Positions 27,101 to 44,601 of a DNA stretch of 64,000 bases are shown here, one piece after another (position 1 is the first letter of the stretch; the number at the start of each line of letters is the position of its first letter). The translations under genes were made by a program, and so were the position numbers. Under the pieces are notes generated by a model. The model did not search any database, was not told the origin of the DNA, and was given only the letters and a program-made list of their open reading frames with translations. Source of the stretch: Acestrorhynchus altus (taxonomy: Eukaryota > Chordata > Actinopteri > Characiformes > Acestrorhynchidae); contig CM067524.1 in the NCBI GenBank assembly GCA_034509495.1, forward strand, positions 17,134,498 through 17,198,497, given 5' to 3'.

Positions 27101-27670
27101 TAATTCAGAACTTGTTTTAAATATGTAAACAGTTAGTTCTAATTGTTTAGTAGTTCATGCTGCACACAGTTAAAACGATTATATGAGAAAACCATGCAAG
27201 CATCATAAAGAAATATGTCTGTAAAAGAGATGCATGAGTGTAAAAAAAAAAACAGTACTTAAAAGGTTCTTCTTAACATCTATGCAATATGTGATGTTCT
27301 TAACACTGTCCACATTATTTCCAAACTTTTGGCCTCCTCAACTTTTTGTGAATTTGTGTTAAAGTTAAATTTACTTCTTTTTTTTTTTTCTTCAAATCAA
27401 TTTACACTTTGCTGTTGTTTCAGGGTTGTCCCACTGGGCACACAACAGACTGTGAGTGGACATACCTTCCATGGCTTCATGTCACATGCGAATGCCTACC
27501 CATGTCCTTACCTTAATGCTGCTTCTGCCATTGGAATCACTAAAAATGATGTGGAGCTCTCTCTCAAAAGACTGGACAAGTGCCTCAAAGCCCTTAAGAA
27601 AGAGTGCAGTGTTGAGAAGAGTGAACTGGTAACATCACCTGAAGATCCAAATGACCAAACAGTGCCCTGA
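10132..27670 (+). CDS. sepsecs: O-phosphoseryl-tRNA(Sec) selenium transferase (SepSecS), complete
   Basis: PLP enzyme that converts phosphoseryl-tRNA(Sec) to selenocysteinyl-tRNA(Sec), the last step of selenocysteine synthesis in eukaryotes. Eleven exons join in one frame: 10132-10245, 11608-11762, 13217-13335, 13463-13621, 14044-14197, 16205-16307, 16393-16522, 19384-19475, 21227-21320, 25552-25642, 27424-27670; 1458 nt, 485 residues (human about 501). The PLP lysine falls in QSLDKNFMVPVGG at residue 284, the same number as I recall for human. Other landmarks are LGNCGVGEREGRVAS, WPRIDQKSCFKSMITAG and LLHTPHNPIS. Start chosen by homology (MNEQNFSLSERIVSP); an in-frame ATG 16 codons upstream at 10084 is possible. 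Intron 5 begins GC rather than GT (AG|GCAAGT at 14198). The C-terminus is shorter and diverged from the human tail. The gene is intact, and introns hold many transposon pieces. Confidence 0.97.
10706..11100 (-). mobile_element. Internally deleted, left-truncated Tc1-like element
   Basis: Matches the copy at 30634-31153 from GGGAATGACA onward and ends TTGTCCAACCCTTG followed by TA. The left terminal repeat is missing. It retains antisense sequence of the N-terminal part of a Tc1-like transposase. The internal deletion joint resembles that of the other copy. It lies in sepsecs intron 1. Confidence 0.75.
11101..11607 (+). other. sepsecs intron 1 remainder
   Basis: A short (TA)n near 11128-11149 adjoins the transposon end. 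Nothing else recognised. Confidence 0.5.
12071..12118. repeat. (TG)n microsatellite
   Basis: About 23 uninterrupted TG units in sepsecs intron 2. The rest of that intron (11763-13216) is AT-rich with no recognisable gene or transposon. Confidence 0.95.
12384..12424. repeat. (AAT)n microsatellite
   Basis: Imperfect AAT trinucleotides in sepsecs intron 2, followed by TAGTAGTAGTAG at about 12431. Confidence 0.85.
14515..15760 (+). mobile_element. Old Tc1-like relic split by a younger insertion
   Basis: The left part (14529-14582) encodes a Tc1-type transposase N-terminus (reading MARSKQLSEAFRKK). After the insertion at 14585-15188 the reading resumes near 15191 with PLSGKKYKWRTFRTTANTAR, then degraded sequence recognisable to about 15740. 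It has stops and indels throughout and no clear terminal repeats. It lies in sepsecs intron 5. Confidence 0.7.
14585..15188 (+). mobile_element. Internally deleted Tc1-like element nested in an older one
   Basis: Left end CAGTGAGGAAAAGCATTTGA, right end CCTTTCCCCACTG, TA on both sides (14583-14584 and 15189-15190). It is about 604 bp against 1.6 kb for full-length relatives. The start of a transposase frame (MAKDKELFKDSRDKITDLL, from about 14909) survives, then the sequence jumps to the 3' non-coding end near 15010, so the centre is deleted. Non-autonomous. Confidence 0.85.
16640..17290 (-). mobile_element. LINE reverse-transcriptase fragment
   Basis: Minus-strand reading gives RT-like pieces NTIQPGLLRDKLEHAGVNHL (about 17090-17150) and YNSSTCHPQKLLDDSATV (about 16885-16945), in the order expected of a Rex1/CR1/L2-type non-LTR retrotransposon. 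It is interrupted by stops. It lies in sepsecs intron 7. Family assignment within the LINEs is uncertain. Confidence 0.65.
17801..17969. repeat. MITE-like palindromic repeat (TACCGTATTTTC ends)
   Basis: Starts TACCGTATTTTCCAGACTAT and ends in its near-perfect reverse complement ATAGTCCAGAAAATACGGTA. The 169-bp unit also has internal inverted GCGGCTTATA motifs. This is a widespread vertebrate terminal sequence. Confidence 0.8.
18290..18917. repeat. Interspersed repeat ending AACAAGGAGGTGGTTATAAT
   Basis: A repeat about 0.6 kb long with GTGGTGGTGTTTTAGTGTTG, internal duplicated ACTATCGCAACACACTAA units at 18708-18743, and a distinctive 3' end. A 3' fragment of the same family is at 51035-51102. 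From memory it is common in ostariophysan fishes; class unknown. Confidence 0.6.
18999..19103 (-). repeat. Short interspersed repeat, copy 1
   Basis: The reverse complement contains GCCCTTATCCAGAGAGACTT followed by ACAAAAGTGCTTTGCT, matching 49655-49730 in direct orientation. It resembles a core found in many fish genomes, SINE-like in size. Confidence 0.6.
19476..20184 (+). other. sepsecs intron 8, left part
   Basis: No gene or clear repeat recognised. Open frames on both strands near 19.5-19.7 kb have no family resemblance. Confidence 0.4.
20185..20520 (+). mobile_element. 3' fragment of a Tc1-like transposase
   Basis: Reads SPDLNPIENLWSILKQNIYE, which contains the last acidic residue of the DDE triad, then a stop and further C-terminal transposase-like sequence. 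The 5' part and both termini are absent. It lies in sepsecs intron 8. Confidence 0.75.
22150..22420 (-). mobile_element. LINE reverse-transcriptase fragment, N-terminal part
   Basis: The minus strand reads DPLTMHLPSV then THVRMLFLDYHNC, matching the early RT motif (fish LINEs read roughly THVRMLFIDYSSAFN). Short and broken. It belongs to the same broad LINE group as 16640-17290. It lies in sepsecs intron 9. Confidence 0.6.
22690..24503. mobile_element. hAT-like repeat copy A, interrupted by a Tc1 element
   Basis: 22690-23050 plus 24477-24503 align with the repeat at 33023-34045: both have GTGAA.AATACAC near the left, AGGAGGAGCTGACAGCA, then GATTGAAAC, ACCCATATC and a TATATYG.CC end. The Tc1 element at 23051-24476 splits it at a TA. 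The left boundary is approximate. Copy A lacks the LTR-like insertion found in copy B. Confidence 0.55.
23051..24476 (-). mobile_element. Tc1-like transposon, near full length, decayed
   Basis: Ends are CAGTGCATTCAGGAACCATT (left) and CTTTCCAGATGCATTG (right), flanked by TA. Transposase is on the minus strand; the antisense of MKHGGGSIMLWGCCSAAGTG is at about 23580-23640 and the antisense of the initiator region is near 24140. Broken by stops and indels, so inactive. It lies in sepsecs intron 9. Confidence 0.9.
24504..25551 (+). other. sepsecs intron 9, right part
   Basis: No gene or repeat recognised apart from a short (TA)n at about 24659-24672. Ends with the acceptor TTCTTTCCTTAG. Confidence 0.5.
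25643..27423 (+). other. sepsecs intron 10
   Basis: 1.8 kb of AT-rich intron with nothing recognisable. A poly-T stretch at 27379-27390 precedes the acceptor TGCTGTTGTTTCAG. Confidence 0.5.
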
Positions 27671-28540
27671 ATCAAAGGCTGCTGTAGCAAGATATTCAGT
27701 GTACTTCTCCTGTGGACAGAGAGATATACATTTGTGTGGTGCCCTGGAGCTGAGGAGCGAGCTTTTGAAATGAATGCTGGATTTTTAGTTGAAGATCTCG
27801 ACTGTATGATTGAAGCTGCCTGTTAATGAACACTATTTCTTTGAATCCATTGATGTTTTTTCACTGTTAGATTTTTTTTTAATTAAGTTCTTTTCGATAA
27901 GGTTTTGCTTAAAAGCAACAAAATTAAAATGGCACTGTTTACAAGTAAATAAATGAGCTAAACCAAACCCTGTGATTTTCTATTTAATGTAGGTGATGCT
28001 TACAAAACAACCCTATTGAGGAAATACTTTACACTTAAGTACCATAGGTTGCTGTGGTGTTTTGAACTTCTTTACTTATATTATATATTTGTAATTGTGT
28101 GTTTGCCCATAGCAGATTCATTTGAGGATGCACTAATACCATTGCAATTTATTATCCCCATTATTGGTAAAAACTGATGTACCTAGCCATGCTAATATAC
28201 CCCACTGGGATTACTGATCCACATCTGCAGTGGATGAAACACTAAAGGAATGCTAAGAGTGGAATGTGGGCTCTCTGGGGTTTTTAATCAATAACCTGCA
28301 TACGAAGCATTATGCAGAGACTAACAAGCCATAGAGAGTACGTTGTAGGGAAACCAATAGGAAAAGAAGCCTGTATATGACAACTAGGCAACTGAAATTT
28401 CACATCAAATGTTTAGTTCACTGTGCAAGCTTTGGAGAATACTGGCACACAACACAATTTAGCAGACAGGTGAATTTTGACCACAATTTTAAATGTGTGA
28501 TTGTGGTAGGTATAATGAAATCAATCAAGGTATGAACACC
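27671..28540 (+). other. sepsecs 3' UTR and following spacer
   Basis: AATAAA at 27948-27953 is the likely sepsecs poly(A) signal, 278 nt after the stop. Nothing recognised from 27980 to 28540. Confidence 0.6.
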
Positions 28541-29672
28541 CATTCCAACTGCTGGAAAGTGCCCCTCCCGGGGACTCCATTGTTCTACTGAGAGACTTCA
28601 ATACTTACATGGGCAACGACTGCGACCTGGAAGGGATTGGAAGTAACAGCCTCTCTGCTCTGAACCTTACTGGTGTTTTGTTATTGGATTACTGTGCTCA
28701 GTACGGTTTATCCATAATGAACATCATGGTCAAACACAAGGGTGTCCATAAATGCACCTGGCATTAGTATACCCTAGGTTGCAGTTTGATGATTGGCTTT
28801 ATAGTTACATCATCAGAATTGTGGCCATGTGTTTTGGACACTCGGGTGAAGAGAGGAGCTGCACTGTTAACTGATCACCAACTTGAGGTGAGTTGGATCA
28901 GTTGGCTGGTGAGGATGCCAGACAAACTCAGCAGACGGTGGAATGAATACTTTGAGGATCTTCTCAATCCCATCTGCACATCTTCCATAGAGGAAGCAGA
29001 GCTTGGGGGCTGGGGCTGGGGCAGGGACTTGTCCATCACACAGGGTGAGGTCCCCATGGTAGATTGAAAACTCCTTGGTGACAGGGGTGGACAACAGGGG
29101 TGGATGAGGTCCATCCAGTGTTTTGCAAGGCTCGATATTGTGGGGCTGTCCTGACTGACACGTCTTTACAACATTGCGTGAACATTGGGGCCGGTTCCTC
29201 TGTATTGGCAGATGGGGGTGGTGGTTCCTCTTTTTAAGAAGGGGGACCGAAGAGTGTGCTTCAACTATAGGGGATTACAATCCTTAGCCTCCCTGGCAAG
29301 GTCTACGCAGGGGTACTGGCTAATGACCGAAGACAAGAGGAACAATGCAGGTTTCATGCAATGCTGGTCATGGAACACTGGGCCACCTCTTTACCCATGA
29401 AAGGGTCCGTGAAGGGGCATGGGAGTTTGCTCAACCAGTCCCCATATATTTTGTGGACCTGGAGAAGGCATTCAACCTTGTCCCTTGGGGCATCCTGTAG
29501 GGGGAGGTCTGGGAGTACAAATTATATCTCTCGGCTGGCCTGGGAACATTTTGGAATCCCCCAAGAAGAGCTGGAAGAGGTGGCTGGGGAGAAGGAGGTC
29601 TGGACCTCTTTGCTTAGGCTGCTGCCTCTGCGACCCGATCCCAGATAAGTGGCAGATAATTGATGGATGGAT
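28541..29672 (+). mobile_element. Non-LTR retrotransposon (LINE), internally deleted
   Basis: Pieces in LINE order on the + strand: endonuclease (ESAPPGDSIVLLRDFNTYMG near 28555; GVHKCTWH; LDTRVKRGAALLTDHQLEVS), pre-RT (RRWNEYFEDLLNP near 28937), RT start (VVVPLFKKGDRRVCFNYRG near 29218), then a jump to the C-terminal tail (YISRLAWEHFGIPQEELEEV near 29524, LLRLLPLRPDPR). It ends in a short TGGATGGATGG-like 3' tail near 29661. Most of the RT is missing and several stops are present, so it is inactive. Confidence 0.85.
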
Positions 29673-30001
29673 GGCATGTATCAACAGTTCTGTTATTAGC
29701 ATGCAAAGAATCAAACACACAGAATCTGTTTTTCAGATATAATTTTGTCAGCAGGTCTCTGATTGTAATGCTTTTTGCAGCACAGCAGCATTTACATTAA
29801 TGATTCATACACCATCAGCCTACTGTCTTCTACAGGAAGTGTTCCATACTTTACATCCACCTTTCACACTTTAATTTCTTTCTCCTTCTCTTCATCCTGC
29901 TTTTATTTTTAATGCTTTTAGTAGCCACTGTTTACTCCTTTCATTTCTGCTGACTTCTAATATCTTCTACTATGCCACTATTGTTTCACTCCTCCCAATT
30001 C

Positions 30002-30056
<55 letters not shown>

Positions 30057-30633
30057 CCAGCCATCTATAGGCTCCTTCATTTCCTCATCTCACTGTTGCT
30101 CCTCTCATCTGGCAAGGACTTTGCAGCCATAGCGAAGAGCCCGAAATAAACTAGTGATAATTACGTGATATTGATCAGCATCACTGCAGTGCTTCATAAC
30201 CAAACTGCCACAACTTTCCTTAGCCTCATAGTCTCAGTCCTCCATACTGTACTCCTACCTTACTAAGAGGATTTAAACAAATGCGATTTTATGCTTACCT
30301 GGTCTGAACATTTTGTGTCTACTACCTGTGGTTGGGCTGTGGGCATAGCAGCCTGGGCTCTCTGTCCATTGTCCTTATAGGTCGTCTGTCATGCAAACTC
30401 AGTGACCTCGACCATTTCTAAAGAGAAAAAATGTAAATCATACGTAAAGTGTAGTGCGATTAATCATAACCATATTGGCATTAAAATAAAGGTGACAAAT
30501 GTTCTTTGGAACAATGGCATAGAAGATCGAGTGTTAGAACTTTTCAGGTGGGACCCATTTGTTAAAATTACAGCACTCATGATGGTTGGAAATGGTAGAA
30601 TGTGTTCTGCTAGTTGAAAAGTACATATACATA
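29673..30633. other. Intergenic, mostly unrecognised
   Basis: Contains the (TC)n tract at 30005-30052 and no recognisable gene. Confidence 0.5.
30005..30052. repeat. (TC)n microsatellite
   Basis: About 24 TC units without interruption, a polypurine/polypyrimidine tract. Confidence 0.95.
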
Positions 30634-31153
30634 CAGGGGTTGGACAACGAAACTGAAACACCTGGTTTTAGACCATAATCATTTATTAGTATGGTGTACT
30701 AGGGCCTCCTTTTGCCAACACAGCCATCAATTCATCGAATGACATTTTTGATACAATCCAGGTTAGCACCCGAACATCCCTTTCAGACAGCTTCCTCTTG
30801 CGTCAACAGTTAATCCTGTTGGATGTGGTTGGTCCTTCTTGGTGCTGACATTACCCTGGATACCGTGGCTCTTGATACATCACAAAGACTTGCTGTCTTG
30901 GTCACAGATGTGCCAGCCAGACATGCACCAACAATTTGTCCTCTTTTGAACTCTGGTATGTCACCCATAATGTTGCATTGCAATATTTTGAACAAAACTG
31001 TTCTCTTATCTGCTATTTGAACCTTCACACTCTGCACTTACTGGTGAAATGTGCAATTCATGAAGATTAGCCACCAGGCTGCTCCAATGTAGCCATGAAA
31101 CCTCCCACTAACATGACAGGTGTAAACATGATAGTTTCATTGTCCAACCCCTG
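30634..31153 (-). mobile_element. Internally deleted Tc1-like element with both ends
   Basis: Left end CAGGGGTTGGACAACGAAAC, right end TTGTCCAACCCCTG, TA flanks, 520 bp. The minus strand keeps the transposase helix-turn-helix start (MGDIPEFKRGQIVGACLAG, then ASLCDVSRATVSRV) with start at about 30977. The catalytic part is deleted. The 10706-11100 copy has a matching deletion joint. Confidence 0.88.
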
Positions 31154-31254
31154 TATATAGTTCTATTACCTGACCTTAACTGAGTAATAAATAATCCAGA
31201 AAGCCATATGGTTTTGTGGGGACATTACTAGTGGCTTTGGATTTGTGCTGCTGA

Positions 31255-31964
31255 TTAAAAATACCTGGACAATTAAGTTAGAAGGCTTGGTCAGCATAGG
31301 TTTTGTTTTTTGATTGTTTAGCCCCCAGCATGACCAGCATGAGAATGGTGGCTGACTAGCAAGTAAACATTCTGGTCATCTAACATGACCAGCCTGAACA
31401 CACTAGTCAACTACCTTAATAGTCAACCAATATGACCAGCTAGCCCATCAAAATACAAATGAAGCACTATGCTGCTACCAGCACAGCAGCCATAGACTTC
31501 CAGCCTTTCAACCATTTTGACCATCAAACAGACAATCTGAGGCCTGAAACTTGCTCCCTCACAAGCTCAGAAAACACATAGTCCAAAGATAAAAAGTCAC
31601 ATCCATGCTGTAAACTCCAGCTCTCTAGACCTTGGTGGTTGGTTCCAGATGGTCCAAGCTTTAATGGTCAAGGTTGTTGGAAAGCTGGTCATCCAGGTGA
31701 AAACATATTTTGCATTTTATTTTGGTCATGCTTGATCACACTGGTCATGCGGTTTAACCCACATGGTATTGCTGGTCATGGTTGCTGACTAGCTTGGTCC
31801 CGTTGGCTGCGTTGGTCACCCAGCTTCAATAATTAACCTGACCAAGCTAAACAACCAGCATGACCAGCTTGACCAACGGCTGACTAGTATGCTCAGCAAT
31901 GACCATACACATTAAAACAAAAACATACCCTAACCCGTTTGATCAGCTTTTATTTCAGCAGGGG
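31255..31964. repeat. Fold-back element rich in GACCAGC / GCTGGTC
   Basis: Dozens of TGACCAGC, GGTCATGC and related half-sites occur on both strands. The outer arms (TTGGTCAGCATAGGTTTTG left; CATACCCTAACCCG...GATCAGC right, inverted) are roughly complementary. No open frame. Non-autonomous DNA element or fold-back repeat; family unknown. Confidence 0.55.
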
Positions 31965-32212
31965 TGTGGAGATGATTGAGTTGTAAAGACTTAATTGAAA
32001 GCAGCCACTGAAAGAAAGGGTCTTGAGGGAGCAGTGGGGGTTTGCATGGTGCTTCTCCACAGAGGGATGTAGTGGTGCTGATGTTGAACCAGCAGTCGCC
32101 AGTGTTGGGCGCCTTTAATAAATAATGAAAGGGAGCGCGAGGAGCTGCAGTTGAAGTGCTGATGTCAGGAGCTTCAGTGCTGCATTTGAGAGTGCAGGCT
32201 GGACTGCTGTAG

Positions 32213-40375
<8,163 letters not shown>

Positions 40376-41039
40376 GATTATACACGAACACATGGTTCGA
40401 ATTACCTTTTGGAAGTATTTCAGCACCCTACAAGGTCTTCCATTCAAAACCTTAAAATTTGCAAGCAATGGGGTAAGGAATGGTTGGACGAGGAAAAGGT
40501 TTGTTGAAAATGACGTTCATGTGGCATTATCAGGTATGTAATGTAGATTTATTGTATAGTACATGGTAGTCCATTCCTTTGTGTAAAGTTAGAGATTGAT
40601 TTAGGAGATCCTGTGCTATGTCTCCATTCATGCTTTATTTATTTATTTATTTTAATTAGCAGAGGTGTTCTTCAGCCCTGAAAAACAAGGACATTAATGG
40701 AGGACACATAGCACTGAGTGCAGTTGCTCTTGTACCAAATTTATTTGCTTATATAAAATGAACAAAATGACTTGGCATTAATGCAGCAATCATGCTGTGG
40801 CATCATGCATGATACAGTTGCATAAATATAATGATCATTTTAATGCAGGCATGTTTTACAATTTTCTGATGTTGACATACAAAACACACAGCTGACATTC
40901 TGTCAAATTCCTCAACATTAAATTCCCTGTATGTATGATAGCTCATTTCATTTACATATCCGTTCAAGACTATTAAACAATGTGTTCTGAATGTGGGACA
41001 TTTTTCCTATTTAACTACATTCTGAAACTCAAACTGCAC

Positions 41040-41240
41040 TGTAAAAAGTACAAGATCCTTGAAGAACCTTTGGAGGTGTTTGTAATTTGAAACCATGGCG
41101 GAACCTGGCATTGTGCTTCAAGGAACCTTTATGAAATCCTTGTCCTTTTATTGAATGTTCTTTGAACCACGTTAAGTGGTTCCTCCATAATTTCAAACTG
41201 AAGCATTTCTTAAAGTTTCTCAAGAACCTTGTAATTTTTC
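41040..41240. repeat. Short repeat with GAACCTT / AAGGTTC motifs
   Basis: Several GAACCTT and GGTTCC motifs in opposite orientations (AAGAACCTTTGGAGG, AGGAACCTTT, GTGGTTCCTCC, CAAGAACCTTG) are characteristic of a palindromic fish MITE group. Boundaries approximate. Confidence 0.4.
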
Positions 41241-41944
41241 CTCTGTAGTTTTGTTGCATCCTCCATTTAGTACTAACATGCCTACATTGCCTTACGGGTG
41301 CTTCGAGTTTTTGTGCAAGGAACACTCTGTAAGCATACTCTGTAAATGCTGTGTGCTGAAACATGACAATGTCGTTTTCTTTACACAATATTTAAATCTT
41401 CTTCCATTTAACTTTACATCTTTAACCATTTAGCAAAGCACTAGATACTAGAGAGACTGCAGAGAGAGTGTGAAAATCTCTGAATTCTTAACATTGTCTC
41501 TTATTTGGCACATTCCACACATTGTTATGCTTTTACTCTCCCTTTTATACACTAATACACTAATTTATATAATTTGTAATTCTATTTTTCATACATCTGT
41601 GGATACTATCTTACATAAAGATACTATGCAGGTGCACTTCACACTTCAGACCTACTCATAGAACCTGTGCCTATAACCCCTTGAAGTGGTTTCAAATAAA
41701 ATGGACTGCAGATCCTTACAGCCATGTCTGAAACACAGGACATTTTTGTTTTTGGAACTTCCCTCGCTTTCTGTAGATGTTCATTGGATTTACAGTTGCC
41801 AGTTTTGTATTTAGAGGTTTTCGTCTGCTCAGTTTATAACCACACTCCAGATTTGCTTCTAGTTGATTCTTATTAGATGAAATTAAGTGTGTGTGTTTTT
41901 TTTTTTACAGTTTTATCAATGAATAATTATATGCTGTTTGCAGT

Positions 41945-42140
41945 TCATCTTCACTGCAAAACTGAGTGGTCTAATGCAGGCTGGGGACCTGGCACCATCC
42001 TCTGAGCATGTTGTCTGCCCCTCAATTTGCAATGGTGGCAGTTTGAAAAGAGGTGGTGGCTGGCCTCCTCACACAGAGGAGGCATGTGCTTGTGTTCGCC
42101 CTGTATGTGATAGAGTCCTAATAAGGTTGGATAATTTGCA
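41945..42140. repeat. Possible interspersed repeat fragment
   Basis: GAGGAGGCATGTGCTTGTGT and the following GAGTCCTAATAAGGTTGGAT resemble a high-copy fish repeat I recall. A 69-codon open frame crosses it without recognisable homology. Confidence 0.3.
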
Positions 42141-44541
42141 AAACTAAACTCCAAATTTAATGGAAATTTCCACTTTTTCACTTTAGAAAGTAGTAAAATT
42201 AAATGAAGTGCAATATAAACAGGGCTGAGGACAACTTTATTAGTACAAATGGTTACATTAGCTTTTTTATTGTTTGGGACTTTTTCTAAAAATTTGATTT
42301 AGTTCTGTCCCTTTATCGCAGCTCTTTTTGTTGTTTGAAATCCTGATTTTTGTTTAACTATGTCAGAATGAGCAAATAGTCTCTGTATCCAACATTGGAG
42401 AAGTTAAATAACTGACCTGTGCACAGGAGGATCAAACTGATTTCTTTTGAGGTGATGTGGGGTGGGGGAACCAATAGACAGATAAGCAAAACATATCATG
42501 AAACATGTAGTCTTATAATGTTTTTTAACATAATTGCAAAAAGTATGAAACTGCCATTTTTATTTACAAGGCTGTTTGAGGGCTCTTCTGGTTAGTCCAG
42601 TCCTCCCATTACTCATAGTCTGATGCCCTTGGGTGCCCTTACAAATACTGATAACAGTTATAGATACAGATAATGGGGGATCCGCTCCTAGAAAGACCTA
42701 AATGAGATATGCTATGAAGATTCACTTTTCTCCACCTTTTTCTTTTAAACAGCTTTTTTCACACAGTGCTGCTGAGAAGCCATCTGCTAGTCCATAGGGG
42801 ACAAGTGGCAATACCATCATGCATGGACTGATGAGAAACTTACTAGAACATCCAATGACATCATTATGTTGAAAGACAAATAAAACAGAATTACAGGGAA
42901 AAGTAAAAAGCACAAACCTTTAAACTCCTTCATTGTCATGTATACTTCCTCTACTGTCATGCTATCACCACTATTGTTCCAAGCTGTATATTGAAATCAT
43001 ATATTTTTCATGTCTTCATTTTAAAAATATTTGAATGTCAATCATGCTTAGACTGAGTGTGCCAAAACAAAGTCACTTTTTATCTCCAATGTGGAATGTA
43101 AACACAGATTCTGTTCTTTAATATATCATTGCAGATTGTAAGAGCATGCTGTTCAGCTCTGAAGTCAGATACATTCAAGCTGCCTACAATCTTCTGACAC
43201 GGAATAACGGAACTGCAGATCCACGGTTCCCCTTGTTGCCTAATCTAATGTATTTGAAAGCTATGTTTTGTTGGTTTTGTTCAGGCCATTTATTTGTATT
43301 CTGATTTGTTGAATGTTACTCTTTTTGTTTGAATGTCTGGTATGCTTTTGAATACTACTGAAATATAAAATAAATGCTTATCAGAACTGTTCCATTTTCA
43401 TGTAGTTGCTCTAGAAGCTAATTACCCTCACAGAAATGTAAATGCCTATATATGGACTCATACACCTGAGATTTAACCATCATCTTTCTTAACAGAACCC
43501 TTTTCAAGTCTATTTATTTATTTATATACTTTTTTTTCACATTTTTGTCTGTATACCATTTGAAAAAGTTGAAAACATCTGTAGCTTCACATCAAACAGC
43601 ATTATGCATATAGCATTATGTTGTCCACATTTCAGGTTCCTCTGGTGTCTAGTTTTGACCAGCAGACTTTTTTTTTTACCCTTCCCTGTATCATGTGACA
43701 AAAGCAACCAAGGGGTGCAAAATAAGAAGAATTTGCGTGCTGTGCCAGCTTTGACCACTAGTCCAACTCCTAAGACTGTCTGTGCATGACTAGGCTGAAG
43801 TTGGCTTCATATTCTGATTTTCCGGGCCACCTTTTGCAATAGCAATATTTCGCCAGTAGATGGATAGATTCACAAAATGCAAATGTGTAGAAAAGTACAG
43901 ACATATTATCAGATAAGAGCATTTTCATACACAGTCATAAACACTAGATGCCATCAACAGTCTAAACTGCAAGAAATAATACAGTACCATTTTATTATGA
44001 CCCTCTGAACTTGGCATTTGAGCATCAAGAGCGTGAATTGCAAGAATTATTATAGTGTTTTTATTCTTTCCATCTTAATTCTCATTTGATATGTTAGGCA
44101 GTATTTTTTGGTCTGTGTCTGAAAGTGACAAATCCGTCAAAATTGCACAGACAAAGGCTTATTCCACTTTATAAGTTTGCTTAATTCTTACAAAATTAAG
44201 ATCAAATTGATTCTGAATGCATGATGCACAAATTAGTTATACATTGTATAACAGTATTACTGCAGTATTGCTATATAAAAAATCTAGTTCAAGCCTGGGA
44301 TAACATTTATGCATTGGAAATTATGGATGACTGCATTCTGTTGCTCTGGTGATGTCTTTTGATTATGGAAAAGTTTGTTAAATCAGAAGAAGGTGTGAAA
44401 TACAGTGTGTGTGTTCTACACATATGTAAAGCACAGTGCAAAGTAGGTACAGTAAAAGTATAATAACTGTTATTATATATAATTGTTATGGTCATAAGCA
44501 AACATACAGCCAATTGTACAGCCATTTGGCACATATAAGAA

Positions 44542-44544
<3 letters not shown>

Positions 44545-44586
<42 letters not shown>

Positions 44587-44598
44587 TGTGTGTGTGTG
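44545..44598. repeat. (TG)n microsatellite
   Basis: About 25 TG units with one TT interruption near 44583, directly left of the long-inverted-repeat element. Confidence 0.95.
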
Positions 44599-44601
44599 AA
44601 C

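Larger units (their letters stand above)
40376..44544 (+). other. lgi2 3' region and spacer
   Basis: No gene recognised in 4.2 kb. The lgi2 poly(A) site is not certain; AATAAA candidates occur near 41695 and 43371. A palindromic repeat is at 41040-41240 and a possible repeat fragment at 41945-42140. Confidence 0.45.

Noticed and set aside
42722..42913. Minus-strand 63-codon frame
   Set aside because: No supporting splice sites, homology or promoter.
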